Source: JAFAGO01 sp031987605
Lineage (GTDB): Bacteria; Bacteroidota; Bacteroidia; Flavobacteriales; Weeksellaceae
Assembly (NCBI GenBank): GCA_031987605.1
Contig: DALZZF010000008.1
Coordinates: 1 to 64,000, forward strand
Reading direction: 5' to 3'
Length of the DNA stretch: 64,000 bases
The position numbers and the translations under genes are program-made. Shown here in pieces: positions 52,430 through 59,986 of the stretch. Position 1 is the first letter of the stretch. Each line of letters begins with the position of its first letter. The notes beneath the pieces are model-generated. The model did not search any database. It saw nothing but the letters and a program-made list of their open reading frames with translations, and was not told the DNA's origin.

Positions 52430-53935
52430 TTATTCATAATCCGGCATTTCCCCGTTCTCAAATAAGTTTGCTCTCGAAGTGTTGTCGGGGTCGCTGTTGA
52501 AACTTATCACCATAATATTTCTTTGTGAAATTCCATCATTGGAAGTATTGGTAAAAATTACCTGTGCATTGTTCGGTGAAAATCGAGGATCCAAATCAGT
52601 GGTGCCATTTGGCTTTTCAGATTCTGTTGAAAGATCGCGCAGTGTATCATCAATCAGATTATACAGGAAAATATGCGTGTCCAACTGTCGATAATTACTG
52701 TCTTCATATCCGGAAACATCGTGCGTGTACAAAATATAATTTCCGTCAACCGAAAAATTAAGTCCTCCTGTTGCTCCATTAACAGAGGTAAAAACGGTTT
52801 TTAATTCATTACCCAAGGTATCAATAATCACAATTTTTGTTTGGTAACCGTTGTAATTGTTGAGTTTTAATGCAATCTTACTGCTATCATAACTCCAATC
52901 GCATTCGGAAATCAGGCTTCCGTCAGGAGTGGTGTAGAGAAGTTGCTGTCCGCTTCCGTCTTTATTGATTTTGTAGAGTTTGTCGAAATGTGGGTAAATA
53001 AAAGTCGCTCCGTTTGTACTCCACGAATAATCAAGTTCCGTATTGTTGAATCCCGCCAAAGGAATTCCAGTTACTTTGAATACTTCTGATCCGTCGGGTT
53101 TTGTAGTATAAAGATGTGTATTTCCGCCAGTGGTTCGGAGAAAAGCAATCAATCCTGCATTATTGTTTTTTCGCGGTCTCCAGCTGTTATAGTTGATATT
53201 GGTCAACCTGAAATTCACTCCGGAATCATTACTGGAAACGATAAAATAATTGTCGTTTTCTTTTTGAACGTAATGATATCGGTTCTGCGGAATGGCGTTG
53301 GTTGTAAATTTGAAAACAGGACTATAAACCTCATCATGAATTCCATCTGAAACAGAAACCTGCCAAAAATAACTTACTCCGTACTGAAGATTTTCGAGAT
53401 TATAAGTGGTTTCTTCAAGATCATTTACTTGTAGAACGTCAGTATTGAGATTATTTTTAACAATCAGTTTGTAGCGAATGACATCCAAAGAATCCGGATC
53501 CGTGGATGACCAGGAAAGTTGAACCGAAAGTGGCTGATTTTCGGCATTGTCTATCGGGCTGATTAATGTGGGAATGGATGGAGGAGTATTAAGAGAAGTA
53601 TCATCATCCATCTCGAAAACGATATTCACGATTTGGCCGGGATTTTTAAGATTGGCACTTTGAAAGTTTGCAAGATAACCGCTTACTTCTGCTTTTACCG
53701 AATAATCTCCGGTGGGAACGTCTGTAATTTCGAACATTCCGTCAGTTCCGGTGAATACTGTATTGGTGCTTGGCGAAGTTGTGATTTTTACGTTTGCCAG
53801 CGGCGTATTGGTTCCCCGCCTTACAACTTTTCCTTTGATCGTGGCTGTTTCAATCTGATCTACCATATCTTCTTTGCAGGAAAATAAAGTCAGGATAAAC
53901 AGAGAAATGAAGAGTATTTTAAAAAGAGTTTTCAT
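52430..53935 (-). CDS. curli-operon lipoprotein with carboxypeptidase-regulatory-like, FN3 and beta-propeller domains
   Basis: The 501-residue protein has a lipoprotein signal (LFILTLFSC, Cys20). Next come a carboxypeptidase-regulatory-like beta-sandwich (about 32-112, IKGKVVRRGTNTPLANVKITT), an FN3-type domain (about 118-215, LSWSSTDPDSLDVIRYKLIV) and a TolB-like beta-propeller (about 222-501, with SPNNAQVIFTN and TKPDGSEVFKV blade motifs). It follows csgG by 12 bases and is the last gene of the operon. It has no counterpart in E. coli curli systems. I infer an outer-membrane-attached scaffold, anchor or sensor for the fibre. No catalytic residues are visible. Confidence 0.8.
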   Translation of the reverse strand: MKTLFKILFISLFILTLFSCKEDMVDQIETATIKGKVVRRGTNTPLANVKITTSPSTNTVFTGTDGMFEITDVPTGDYSVKAEVSGYLANFQSANLKNPGQIVNIVFEMDDDTSLNTPPSIPTLISPIDNAENQPLSVQLSWSSTDPDSLDVIRYKLIVKNNLNTDVLQVNDLEETTYNLENLQYGVSYFWQVSVSDGIHDEVYSPVFKFTTNAIPQNRYHYVQKENDNYFIVSSNDSGVNFRLTNINYNSWRPRKNNNAGLIAFLRTTGGNTHLYTTKPDGSEVFKVTGIPLAGFNNTELDYSWSTNGATFIYPHFDKLYKINKDGSGQQLLYTTPDGSLISECDWSYDSSKIALKLNNYNGYQTKIVIIDTLGNELKTVFTSVNGATGGLNFSVDGNYILYTHDVSGYEDSNYRQLDTHIFLYNLIDDTLRDLSTESEKPNGTTDLDPRFSPNNAQVIFTNTSNDGISQRNIMVISFNSDPDNTSRANLFENGEMPDYE

Positions 53936-53947
53936 GGTGAGTCGTTT

Positions 53948-55309
53948 TTATTTTAGATTTCCGAAATAGAAGTTGAATCCCACTCCAAAACGGATAATAT
54001 TGTCATTCTGTTTGCCATTAATCAAACCGTCGAGTTTGTCTTTAAAACCAAAATCATACTGGGAATACACCCTTACTGATACACTTTTGGAGAAAAGATA
54101 ATCTAAACCGCCACCAAGATTGGCTTTGTAGAAAGGTTTGTAATCCGAAAAAAGTGCGCCGAATCCTGCGGATATATACGGTGTGAATTTGAACTGAGGT
54201 ACAAAAAGATATTCCAAATTCAGATCCGGACCAAAATATTTTCTTGCTACAATACCGGTATTTTCAATTTGTACGCTGTTGAATGTGAAATCAAGATTTA
54301 GGTTTTTCAGAACGGAAAATTTCACGCCAATTTTACTTCCTATTTTATTGGCTGCATTTTTATAGTCGCCGTTAATTTGCTGTAGTTCGGCATTTACAGT
54401 AATTGCCATGGTTTTTCTGTGTGAATTTTCTACTTTATTTCCCAGAAGTCTTAAATTATTTTCACTGGTTTCCGACTTATAAGCATCCACCAGTTTTTTA
54501 TAATCTGCATTATTTTCATCCATTACACTTCCCCATATTTTATCCTGAATTCCTTCTGCAATAAGGGCTTTCACCGCTTTTTCGATGGCTTCGGTGACGG
54601 CTAATTGTACGGGTTCGTTTTGGGTAATCCCGATTTCGGATTCCATTAATCTTTCCGTATCAATATATCGGAAGAAGTTTCCGCTAATACTTGTGGAAAG
54701 GATATTTTTTGATGTATAAACCGTTTTTAGTATTTCCCCGTTCAGTGTTGATACAGCTCTGAGATATACGGTAATCCGATCTTGCCGATATTGTGTTGAA
54801 GCTCCTATCCCAAAATATCGTGCTCCAATTCCTCCGGTCATTACATTGGTGTCGTAGGAAATAATTCCGCCTTCAAGCAGAATCCCTGCATAAAGTAATG
54901 GGGGAAGCACTTGCGCATTTTTACTTTCTTCTTTGGAATATTCCTGCCTTGTGGAACGGATAATCTGTCGTTCATTTAAAAGGTTGGCAATATTTTCGCG
55001 TTCAATGGGGATAAACCATTTGCTGTCCTCTAATGCTTTTATCAGAATTGTTGTGGTTCCCTGCGGAATAGCGGTACTCCAGTTATTTCCCATTTCTGAG
55101 GGTTTATACTGTCCTGTCTGGTCACGGAATTTGTATACTCCGACGACAATTTTTTCTTTAGGTTGCGGTAATTTTTTCAGTTCGGAAGTCAGCTGGGTAA
55201 TTTCTCCTAAAGTGGAACGGTCACCTTTGGGAGAAATATTGAATAACGTGCTGCAACTCTGGAGTGTAAGCGTTATTCCAAGCAGAAGCAGTAGATACAG
55301 TGTTTTCAT
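53948..55309 (-). CDS. csgG: CsgG-type curli secretion channel with C-terminal beta-barrel extension
   Basis: The 453-residue lipoprotein (LTLQSC lipobox) starts with the CsgG/HfaB domain (about 20-275), with EKIVVGVYKFRDQTGQYK, FIPIERENIANLLNERQIIRSTRQ and GGIISYDTNVMTGG, which form the outer-membrane secretion pore. E. coli CsgG stops at about 277 residues. This protein continues with about 155 residues of alternating strands (FKFTPYISAGFGALF, SVSVRVYSQYDFGF, IIRFGVGFNFYFG) typical of an OmpA-like barrel. An alternative start at 55330 overlaps the csgF stop as ATGA. I prefer the internal Met because it gives a compact lipoprotein signal. Confidence 0.88.
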   Translation of the reverse strand: MKTLYLLLLLGITLTLQSCSTLFNISPKGDRSTLGEITQLTSELKKLPQPKEKIVVGVYKFRDQTGQYKPSEMGNNWSTAIPQGTTTILIKALEDSKWFIPIERENIANLLNERQIIRSTRQEYSKEESKNAQVLPPLLYAGILLEGGIISYDTNVMTGGIGARYFGIGASTQYRQDRITVYLRAVSTLNGEILKTVYTSKNILSTSISGNFFRYIDTERLMESEIGITQNEPVQLAVTEAIEKAVKALIAEGIQDKIWGSVMDENNADYKKLVDAYKSETSENNLRLLGNKVENSHRKTMAITVNAELQQINGDYKNAANKIGSKIGVKFSVLKNLNLDFTFNSVQIENTGIVARKYFGPDLNLEYLFVPQFKFTPYISAGFGALFSDYKPFYKANLGGGLDYLFSKSVSVRVYSQYDFGFKDKLDGLINGKQNDNIIRFGVGFNFYFGNLK

Positions 55310-55326
55310 GGTTTTGTTTTTTGGGA

Positions 55327-55740
55327 TCATCTTGGAATGATTATCTGGGATTGTTCGCCTGTACTTGTATCCAGAACATTGATAACCAGACCTTGAGAAG
55401 CTTCTGTAATATCAAGATACATGGAACCGAACATATATTTACCGGGAGTTACTTTCCCGTCACCAAATGTATCTGAAATCAGTTGATTGGTGAGTTGGCT
55501 TAAAACCTGGCGATTAAGAGATTGCGTAAAACTGTCCAGAGAATTATAATCATTCAGCATATTACTGAAATCCTTGTCGCCATCATCAAATTGGTTTTGC
55601 GCATTTGCAGAGCTCAAAAGCATCTGATAATTAAAGGTATCTCCTCCAAATGCCGGGTTCATTGGTTTGTAAACGAATTGCTGCGCATGGATTATCAAAA
55701 TATTTCCAATGAATAAGAAGCACAATAAAAAAGTTTTCAT
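55327..55740 (-). CDS. csgF: CsgF, curli assembly/anchoring factor
   Basis: The 137-residue secreted protein has a signal peptide (about 1-19). The CsgF-specific N-terminal segment FVYKPMNPAFGGDTFNYQMLLSSANAQN, which in E. coli plugs into the CsgG pore, is followed by the C-terminal strand region ending GEQSQIIIPR. It couples secretion to nucleation at the cell surface. It lies between the csgE-like gene (20 bases upstream) and csgG. Confidence 0.92.
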   Translation of the reverse strand: MKTFLLCFLFIGNILIIHAQQFVYKPMNPAFGGDTFNYQMLLSSANAQNQFDDGDKDFSNMLNDYNSLDSFTQSLNRQVLSQLTNQLISDTFGDGKVTPGKYMFGSMYLDITEASQGLVINVLDTSTGEQSQIIIPR

Positions 55741-55760
55741 GGTTATGGTTTTTTGTGATT

Positions 55761-56492
55761 TTAGTATTTAAATTCGTTTTTTATAAGCGATTTTTTTTGG
55801 TTGTAATCTGCAATGATTTTCATACTGTAATTTGCCTGTTCAGATAAATAATCTTCATTTGGACTGGAAATAAAAGAATATAATGTTCTGTCTTCCAAAA
55901 CAATACTAATCTGGCTGCCTCTTCCTGAATTCGGAAGTTCGCTGATGGTAATTGAATTGCTGTATTTCTCTGGAAGTTGGGAATAGGTAAGGTAAAAGAG
56001 GTCGTAAAAATCTTTACCGATTTTTGTTTTGGTATCGTCAATGGTGAGACCTTTCAGTTCAAAAAGATCGGTTTCGTCAACTTTTCCCAGTTTTTTATCA
56101 AAATTTTTGGGATTGATTTCCAGGCTGTCTTTTGCGATCAGTTTTTGTGATTGTTCATCTTTAATATATAGGAATACTTTCAATGCATCTTTCGGCTGAA
56201 TATTGATATTTATTTCTGAAAGTTTTTTTGTTTCATTCGGATTCAGGGTGAATTTTCCGGATTGTTTGTTGTTGGAAAGATTTCCGGAGCTTCCTTTTTT
56301 TATGGCAACAAAAAGATAATCCAGTTCCTGATATGCTGTAGTTTGGTTGCTTGCGCTTGCCTGAAGATTCAAAATTCCTTCTACAAAGGTTTGTTCTATT
56401 TTTGCCTGTATTTCTTCAGTTTTGTCTTGTGCAAAAGAACGCAGCGAAAACAGGATGAGGCAAAATATCGATAGCTTGAGTATGGTTTTCAT
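55761..56492 (-). CDS. csgE: CsgE with N-terminal CsgH-like domain
   Basis: The 243-residue secreted protein has a signal peptide (about 1-21). The C-terminal part (about 130-243, GLTIDDTKTKIGKDFYDLFYL...GRGSQISIVLEDRTLYSF) matches CsgE, the adaptor that caps CsgG and selects curlin for export. The N-terminal part (about 28-125) has the strand pattern and KKGSSGNLSNNKQSGKFTLNPNE segment of CsgH/CsgC-type chaperones, which stop curlin from forming amyloid in the periplasm. E. coli CsgE is about 129 residues, so this is nearly twice the usual size. The gene lies 10 bases after csgB. Confidence 0.85.
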   Translation of the reverse strand: MKTILKLSIFCLILFSLRSFAQDKTEEIQAKIEQTFVEGILNLQASASNQTTAYQELDYLFVAIKKGSSGNLSNNKQSGKFTLNPNETKKLSEININIQPKDALKVFLYIKDEQSQKLIAKDSLEINPKNFDKKLGKVDETDLFELKGLTIDDTKTKIGKDFYDLFYLTYSQLPEKYSNSITISELPNSGRGSQISIVLEDRTLYSFISSPNEDYLSEQANYSMKIIADYNQKKSLIKNEFKY

Positions 56493-56502
56493 TTTTTCTG
56501 TT

Positions 56503-56913
56503 TTAATAGTTCCTCACAAAAATGGTTTTATTATCCCCTTTAATATGAATTTGCATTTTTTCTGAAATGCTGTTGCTCCCTGTAATATCAATGATATTAT
56601 TATTTCCCTGAGCAGAAATTACCGATTTTGAAGATGCATTGTCAAAAGAATTGTTAAAGTTCAGATAATTATAATCTCCGTTTTGCAGAACCGATATTTC
56701 TGATTCTTTATTGATATTGGCTTCGGCATAGTTCCGATTTCCGAATTGCAGGATTGTAATTTGTGACTCAGATTCGGGAGGTGAAGCAAGAATCTGGGGA
56801 AGCAGATTGAGAACATTGTTGCTGTTTATGGCATCAAAACTGATGTTTTGTGCATTCAGTACCGCAATGAATACCGTACAGGTTATTGATGCTATTCTGG
56901 TGATGGTTTTCAT
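56503..56913 (-). CDS. csgB: CsgB-like minor curlin (nucleator)
   Basis: The 136-residue secreted protein has a signal peptide (about 1-21) and a spacer. About four imperfect curlin repeats follow (ILQFGNRNYAEANI, VLQNGDYNYLNFN, ISAQGNNNIIDIT, IHIKGDNKTIFV). The C-terminus is basic (FVRNY), a feature shared with CsgB of E. coli. The repeats are far less regular than in the neighbouring curlin, as expected of a nucleator that templates fibre growth. It is the first gene after the csgA terminator. Confidence 0.82.
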   Translation of the reverse strand: MKTITRIASITCTVFIAVLNAQNISFDAINSNNVLNLLPQILASPPESESQITILQFGNRNYAEANINKESEISVLQNGDYNYLNFNNSFDNASSKSVISAQGNNNIIDITGSNSISEKMQIHIKGDNKTIFVRNY

Positions 56914-57060
56914 GAATTAGTTTTACTAAAATTAATCATATTTAATGATTTGATTTTCACTGCTTTCAGGTAGATTTATACATCACGGAATAAGGTGATT
57001 TTTTCTCCGTGTATTTCTTTTAATGGTGATTAGAAACACCTTTTTCAGTATTCAAATGAA

Positions 57061-57088
57061 AATAGGAGAAACCTGAGTTTCTCCTATT
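57061..57088 (-). terminator. hairpin between csgA and csgB
   Basis: A perfect 12-bp stem (AATAGGAGAAAC / GTTTCTCCTATT) closes a CTGA loop, 28 bases past the csgA stop. On the minus strand it is followed by a TTTTCATTTG stretch rather than a strong T run. It may partly stop transcription and give excess csgA mRNA. Confidence 0.7.
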
Positions 57089-57116
57089 CAATAGATTTTT
57101 TTAACCAGATATTGGA

Positions 57117-58133
57117 TTAATTGCTTTGGTGTGAAATAATTGTATTTCCGTTTCCAACTTGCATTCCAACATGTACGTGGTTTGTACCGATTTGGTGTGA
57201 ATGAGCGAAATTGGAATTTCCTAATTGTACATCAATAGCCGTGTTGGAGTTTCCATATTGCCATTGTTCTATAGCATTACCATTACCTACTTGTAATCCG
57301 AATGTAGAGTTATCATTTCCTTCTTGGTAAGAATCTACATAATTGTTGGATCCAATTTGATAATGATCTGCACTATTTCTGTCTCCAATTTGATATTGAT
57401 AGGATTCGTTATCTGAACCCAATTGCAGTACTGAAGCATCATTTCTGTTGCCTAATTGTACTTGTTCTGCATAATTGGTTAAACCAATCTGAAGAACATC
57501 TGCTTCATTTCTGTTGCCCCATTGTAATTGATAGGACTCATTTCCAATACCCAATTGTGTGGAAGAAGCATCATTTCTGTTTCCCCACTGATATTGTTCT
57601 GCAGTGTTGAATAAACCAACCTGAGTAACACTGGCAGTGTTTCTGTTTCCAACTTGTTCCTGATAGGAATCGTTCCAGCCTCCTAATTGGAAAGCAGAAG
57701 CCGTATTACGATTTCCTTCCTGATTTTGTTCTACATTGTTTAGTAGACCTAACTGTACAGAACTCGCCGTATTTCGGTTTCCAATCTGCATTTGGTCGGT
57801 AACATTGGCAACACCAAACTGGAATGTAGAAGCAGCATTTCTGTTTCCGTATTGTTGAGTTGTATTTACGTTTAAAGCACCGTACTGATCTACATCAATA
57901 GAGTTTCTGTTTCCTTGGCTTACCCCAATATTCAAATTCATTTGTCCTACCTGATCGATAGTTGCCAGATTTCGGTTTCCATCCTGAAGCAGGAAGTTTG
58001 CGTTCATTAATCCTGTTTGATTAATGTAGGCTTCGTTAAGGTTTCCAGTTTGTACGGTTACATCTAAATTTGCCTGTGCAAAAGATAATCCGAATCCAAA
58101 TAGTGCAATTGCACCTGTAAATAATTTTTTCAT
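57117..58133 (-). CDS. csgA: major curlin subunit with 28 eleven-residue repeats
   Basis: The 338-residue secreted amyloid subunit has a signal peptide (about 1-20). Then 28 consecutive 11-residue units of the form xQxGxxNxxxx form 14 double repeats, from VQTGNLNEAYI to MQVGNGNTIIS. Odd units mostly carry GNRN and even units a hydrophobic or small pair (GLLN, GIGN, GSDN). This register predicts a continuous beta-solenoid. E. coli CsgA has only five double repeats. The gene is transcribed from its own -7 box and separated from csgB by a hairpin, consistent with higher expression. Confidence 0.92.
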   Translation of the reverse strand: MKKLFTGAIALFGFGLSFAQANLDVTVQTGNLNEAYINQTGLMNANFLLQDGNRNLATIDQVGQMNLNIGVSQGNRNSIDVDQYGALNVNTTQQYGNRNAASTFQFGVANVTDQMQIGNRNTASSVQLGLLNNVEQNQEGNRNTASAFQLGGWNDSYQEQVGNRNTASVTQVGLFNTAEQYQWGNRNDASSTQLGIGNESYQLQWGNRNEADVLQIGLTNYAEQVQLGNRNDASVLQLGSDNESYQYQIGDRNSADHYQIGSNNYVDSYQEGNDNSTFGLQVGNGNAIEQWQYGNSNTAIDVQLGNSNFAHSHQIGTNHVHVGMQVGNGNTIISHQSN

Positions 58134-58162
58134 GATTAAAAAGTTTTAAATGGTTAGTGGTA

Positions 58163-58170
58163 CAAATGTA
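58163..58170 (-). promoter_or_regulatory. -7 box of csgA
   Basis: TACATTTG on the minus strand matches TAnnTTTG and lies 29 bases before the csgA start codon. The -33 position has TTT. Upstream, at 58239-58257, AAGGGGTGAATCAACCCTT is an inverted repeat that could be an operator for the regulator of the locus. That role is a guess. Confidence 0.5.
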
Positions 58171-58344
58171 TATGCTTCCATTCAACCAGAAATCACCAAA
58201 TCTTAGTAATTTGAAAAAATCATTATTTGCCGTTATGAAAGGGGTGAATCAACCCTTATGCGATACATATTAACACTGTAAAGAGATGATGAACCAGCAT
58301 TTATAAAGGAAAAAATTAAAGAATATTCCTCAAATTAAAATACA

Positions 58345-58370
58345 AAAAAAGGAGCAAAAAGCCCCTTTTG
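58345..58370 (-). terminator. terminator of the SGFR lipoprotein gene
   Basis: The arms AAAAAGGAGC and GCCCCTTTT pair with one mismatch around AAAAA, 27 bases past the stop codon. It separates the pnuC-lipoprotein unit from the csgA promoter. Confidence 0.55.
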
Positions 58371-58396
58371 GTTATTCTATTATAATATATTATAGA

Positions 58397-59098
58397 TTAC
58401 CTCCGGAATCCAGAGTTTCCACTATTTGTTGTTCTGTTTTCTGTAGAGGAACTGTTGGTATTGGTGGAATTCTGGGAACTTCTGAAACCACTGTCTGTAG
58501 ATTCTGTCCTTACTGAATTGGTTGTTCGGGTTTCAGAACTTGTATTTCTTGCCGGGGTTGAAGATCTGGTATTGCTTGTTGAAGTTCTTATATTACTATT
58601 ACTTTGCGTATTCGTATTTCTTTGAGAACCCGTTCCGGATCTGAAACCACTTCCATTTTGTCCGCTTCTGTTGGACGAATTGGAAGAGCCAGACGAATTG
58701 GTATTATTCCGGAAACCACTGTTGTTTGGATTTACATTATTGGAAGGTCGAATTGCGCCATTGTTATTATTGTTGGTATTATTACGAAAGCCACTATTTC
58801 CGGGAAGTATAGGAGAATTGTTTCTGTTTTCAACATAAATCTTTCTATTGTTCACACCATAATAATAAGGAGCTCCATTATCATAATAATAATTAAAGCC
58901 ATCACGGTAATAATACCCGTCATTTCCCCAATATCCGCCATTTCCATAATAGTAGGATGGGGCATAATAGTTTCCTCCATAATAATAAGGATCATCATAA
59001 TATTGCTGGTTTCCGTAATATCCGGAAGGATAGGAGATACAGGAAGTTAAAGTTCCCATTAAAACTACCGCAAATATGGATGTTATAAAATTTTTCAT
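58397..59098 (-). CDS. low-complexity Tyr/Gly/Asn-rich lipoprotein with SGFR repeats
   Basis: The 233-residue protein has a lipoprotein signal (LMGTLTSC, Cys20). A Tyr/Gly/Asn-rich region follows (about 24-85, for example YYGGNYYAPSYYYGNGG), and then a long Ser/Asn/Thr/Arg-rich region in which the motif SGFR recurs five times (NSGFRNN twice, GSGFRSG, DSGFRSS and NSGFRR at the very end). The composition resembles disordered, prion-like or adhesive surface proteins. Its ATG overlaps the pnuC stop (ATGA), and it lies 263 bases upstream of csgA. The function is unknown. A role in the amyloid matrix is only suggested by position. Confidence 0.8.
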   Translation of the reverse strand: MKNFITSIFAVVLMGTLTSCISYPSGYYGNQQYYDDPYYYGGNYYAPSYYYGNGGYWGNDGYYYRDGFNYYYDNGAPYYYGVNNRKIYVENRNNSPILPGNSGFRNNTNNNNNGAIRPSNNVNPNNSGFRNNTNSSGSSNSSNRSGQNGSGFRSGTGSQRNTNTQSNSNIRTSTSNTRSSTPARNTSSETRTTNSVRTESTDSGFRSSQNSTNTNSSSTENRTTNSGNSGFRR

Positions 59099-59775
59099 CT
59101 CTTTAAATTTTTTCTTTGGTTATAACTTTTTTTCCATTCGATCAAACCAATGATCGCCATTATAGTAAATACTAAATATTGTGCCGAAGTAATTCCCAAT
59201 CCTTTGTAAATATACATCGGAATGGAAACAAAATCTCCAAAAATCCAGAAAATCCAGTTTTCTATACGTCTTTTGGCCATTAACCACATCCCAACCAGAA
59301 ATAGCGAAGTGACAAAAATATCCATCCAGTTCGCCCAATCCAGATGATACAGTCCTAAATCCACATCAGTAGCGGAAAATCTATTGTCAATGAATGGTTT
59401 ATAATAATAAATCAAGGTGACCAGCGCAATGCTGAACAGGAATAAAAGCAGGGCAAACAACCATTCTTTTTTTTTGGTCCAGGATACTTCCACATGAACT
59501 TCATCTACCGAATGTTTCGACCATAAAATCCAGCCATAAATACTCATAATGGTGTAATAAACATTAATCATGCAATCGCCCAAAAGCCCGAAGACAAAAA
59601 GAATGTATACATAAATTACCGTTGAAATAATTCCGGTAGGATATACCCAAATATTCTTTTTTATGGAAAAATAAACGCTCAGAATACCAAAAGTAGCCGC
59701 CAGAAACTCCAGAAAAATCTGGTAAGTTTGATAAGATTCATAAGGTTTTACAAACAAATCGTATAATTCTCCCAT
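59095..59775 (-). CDS. pnuC: nicotinamide riboside transporter PnuC
   Basis: The 226-residue inner membrane protein has seven to eight hydrophobic helices and the PnuC signatures WVYPTGIISTVIYVYILF near 43, YYTIMSIYGWILW near 75 and NWIFWIFGDFVSIPMYIYKGL near 165. It imports nicotinamide riboside for NAD synthesis. I start it at 59775 (MGELYDLFVKP). The longer frame would use a GTG. A -7 box (TATCTTTG, 59821-59828, minus strand) lies 45 bases upstream. Its stop overlaps the start of the SGFR lipoprotein gene. Confidence 0.9.
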   Translation of the reverse strand: MGELYDLFVKPYESYQTYQIFLEFLAATFGILSVYFSIKKNIWVYPTGIISTVIYVYILFVFGLLGDCMINVYYTIMSIYGWILWSKHSVDEVHVEVSWTKKKEWLFALLLFLFSIALVTLIYYYKPFIDNRFSATDVDLGLYHLDWANWMDIFVTSLFLVGMWLMAKRRIENWIFWIFGDFVSIPMYIYKGLGITSAQYLVFTIMAIIGLIEWKKSYNQRKNLKR

Positions 59776-59986
59776 ATTATTCTTTAGCACTCATAATGTT
59801 TAGTTTCATAAATGACCGTTCAAAGATAAGATTCTGAAAAATAAAATGAAAGGTTAAAATTAATTTAGAGCATCAAAATTTAGTAAAGATGATTTTCTGA
59901 GACTATGTAAAAAATTTCAGTAAAATTTAAATATCCTCTTAGCGTTCATTTTTAAGAAAAATCGCTGGTTTTTCAGTATAAAAAAA

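Noticed and set aside
57117..58133. Regularly spaced repeats resembling a CRISPR array
   Set aside because: The repeats are in frame, encode curlin units and are too diverged at the DNA level, with no conserved palindromic repeat.
58604..59050. 148-codon Ile/Arg-rich open frame on the plus strand
   Set aside because: It is the antisense shadow of the Asn/Tyr-rich lipoprotein gene. The Ile runs come from reversed AAT/TAT codons.
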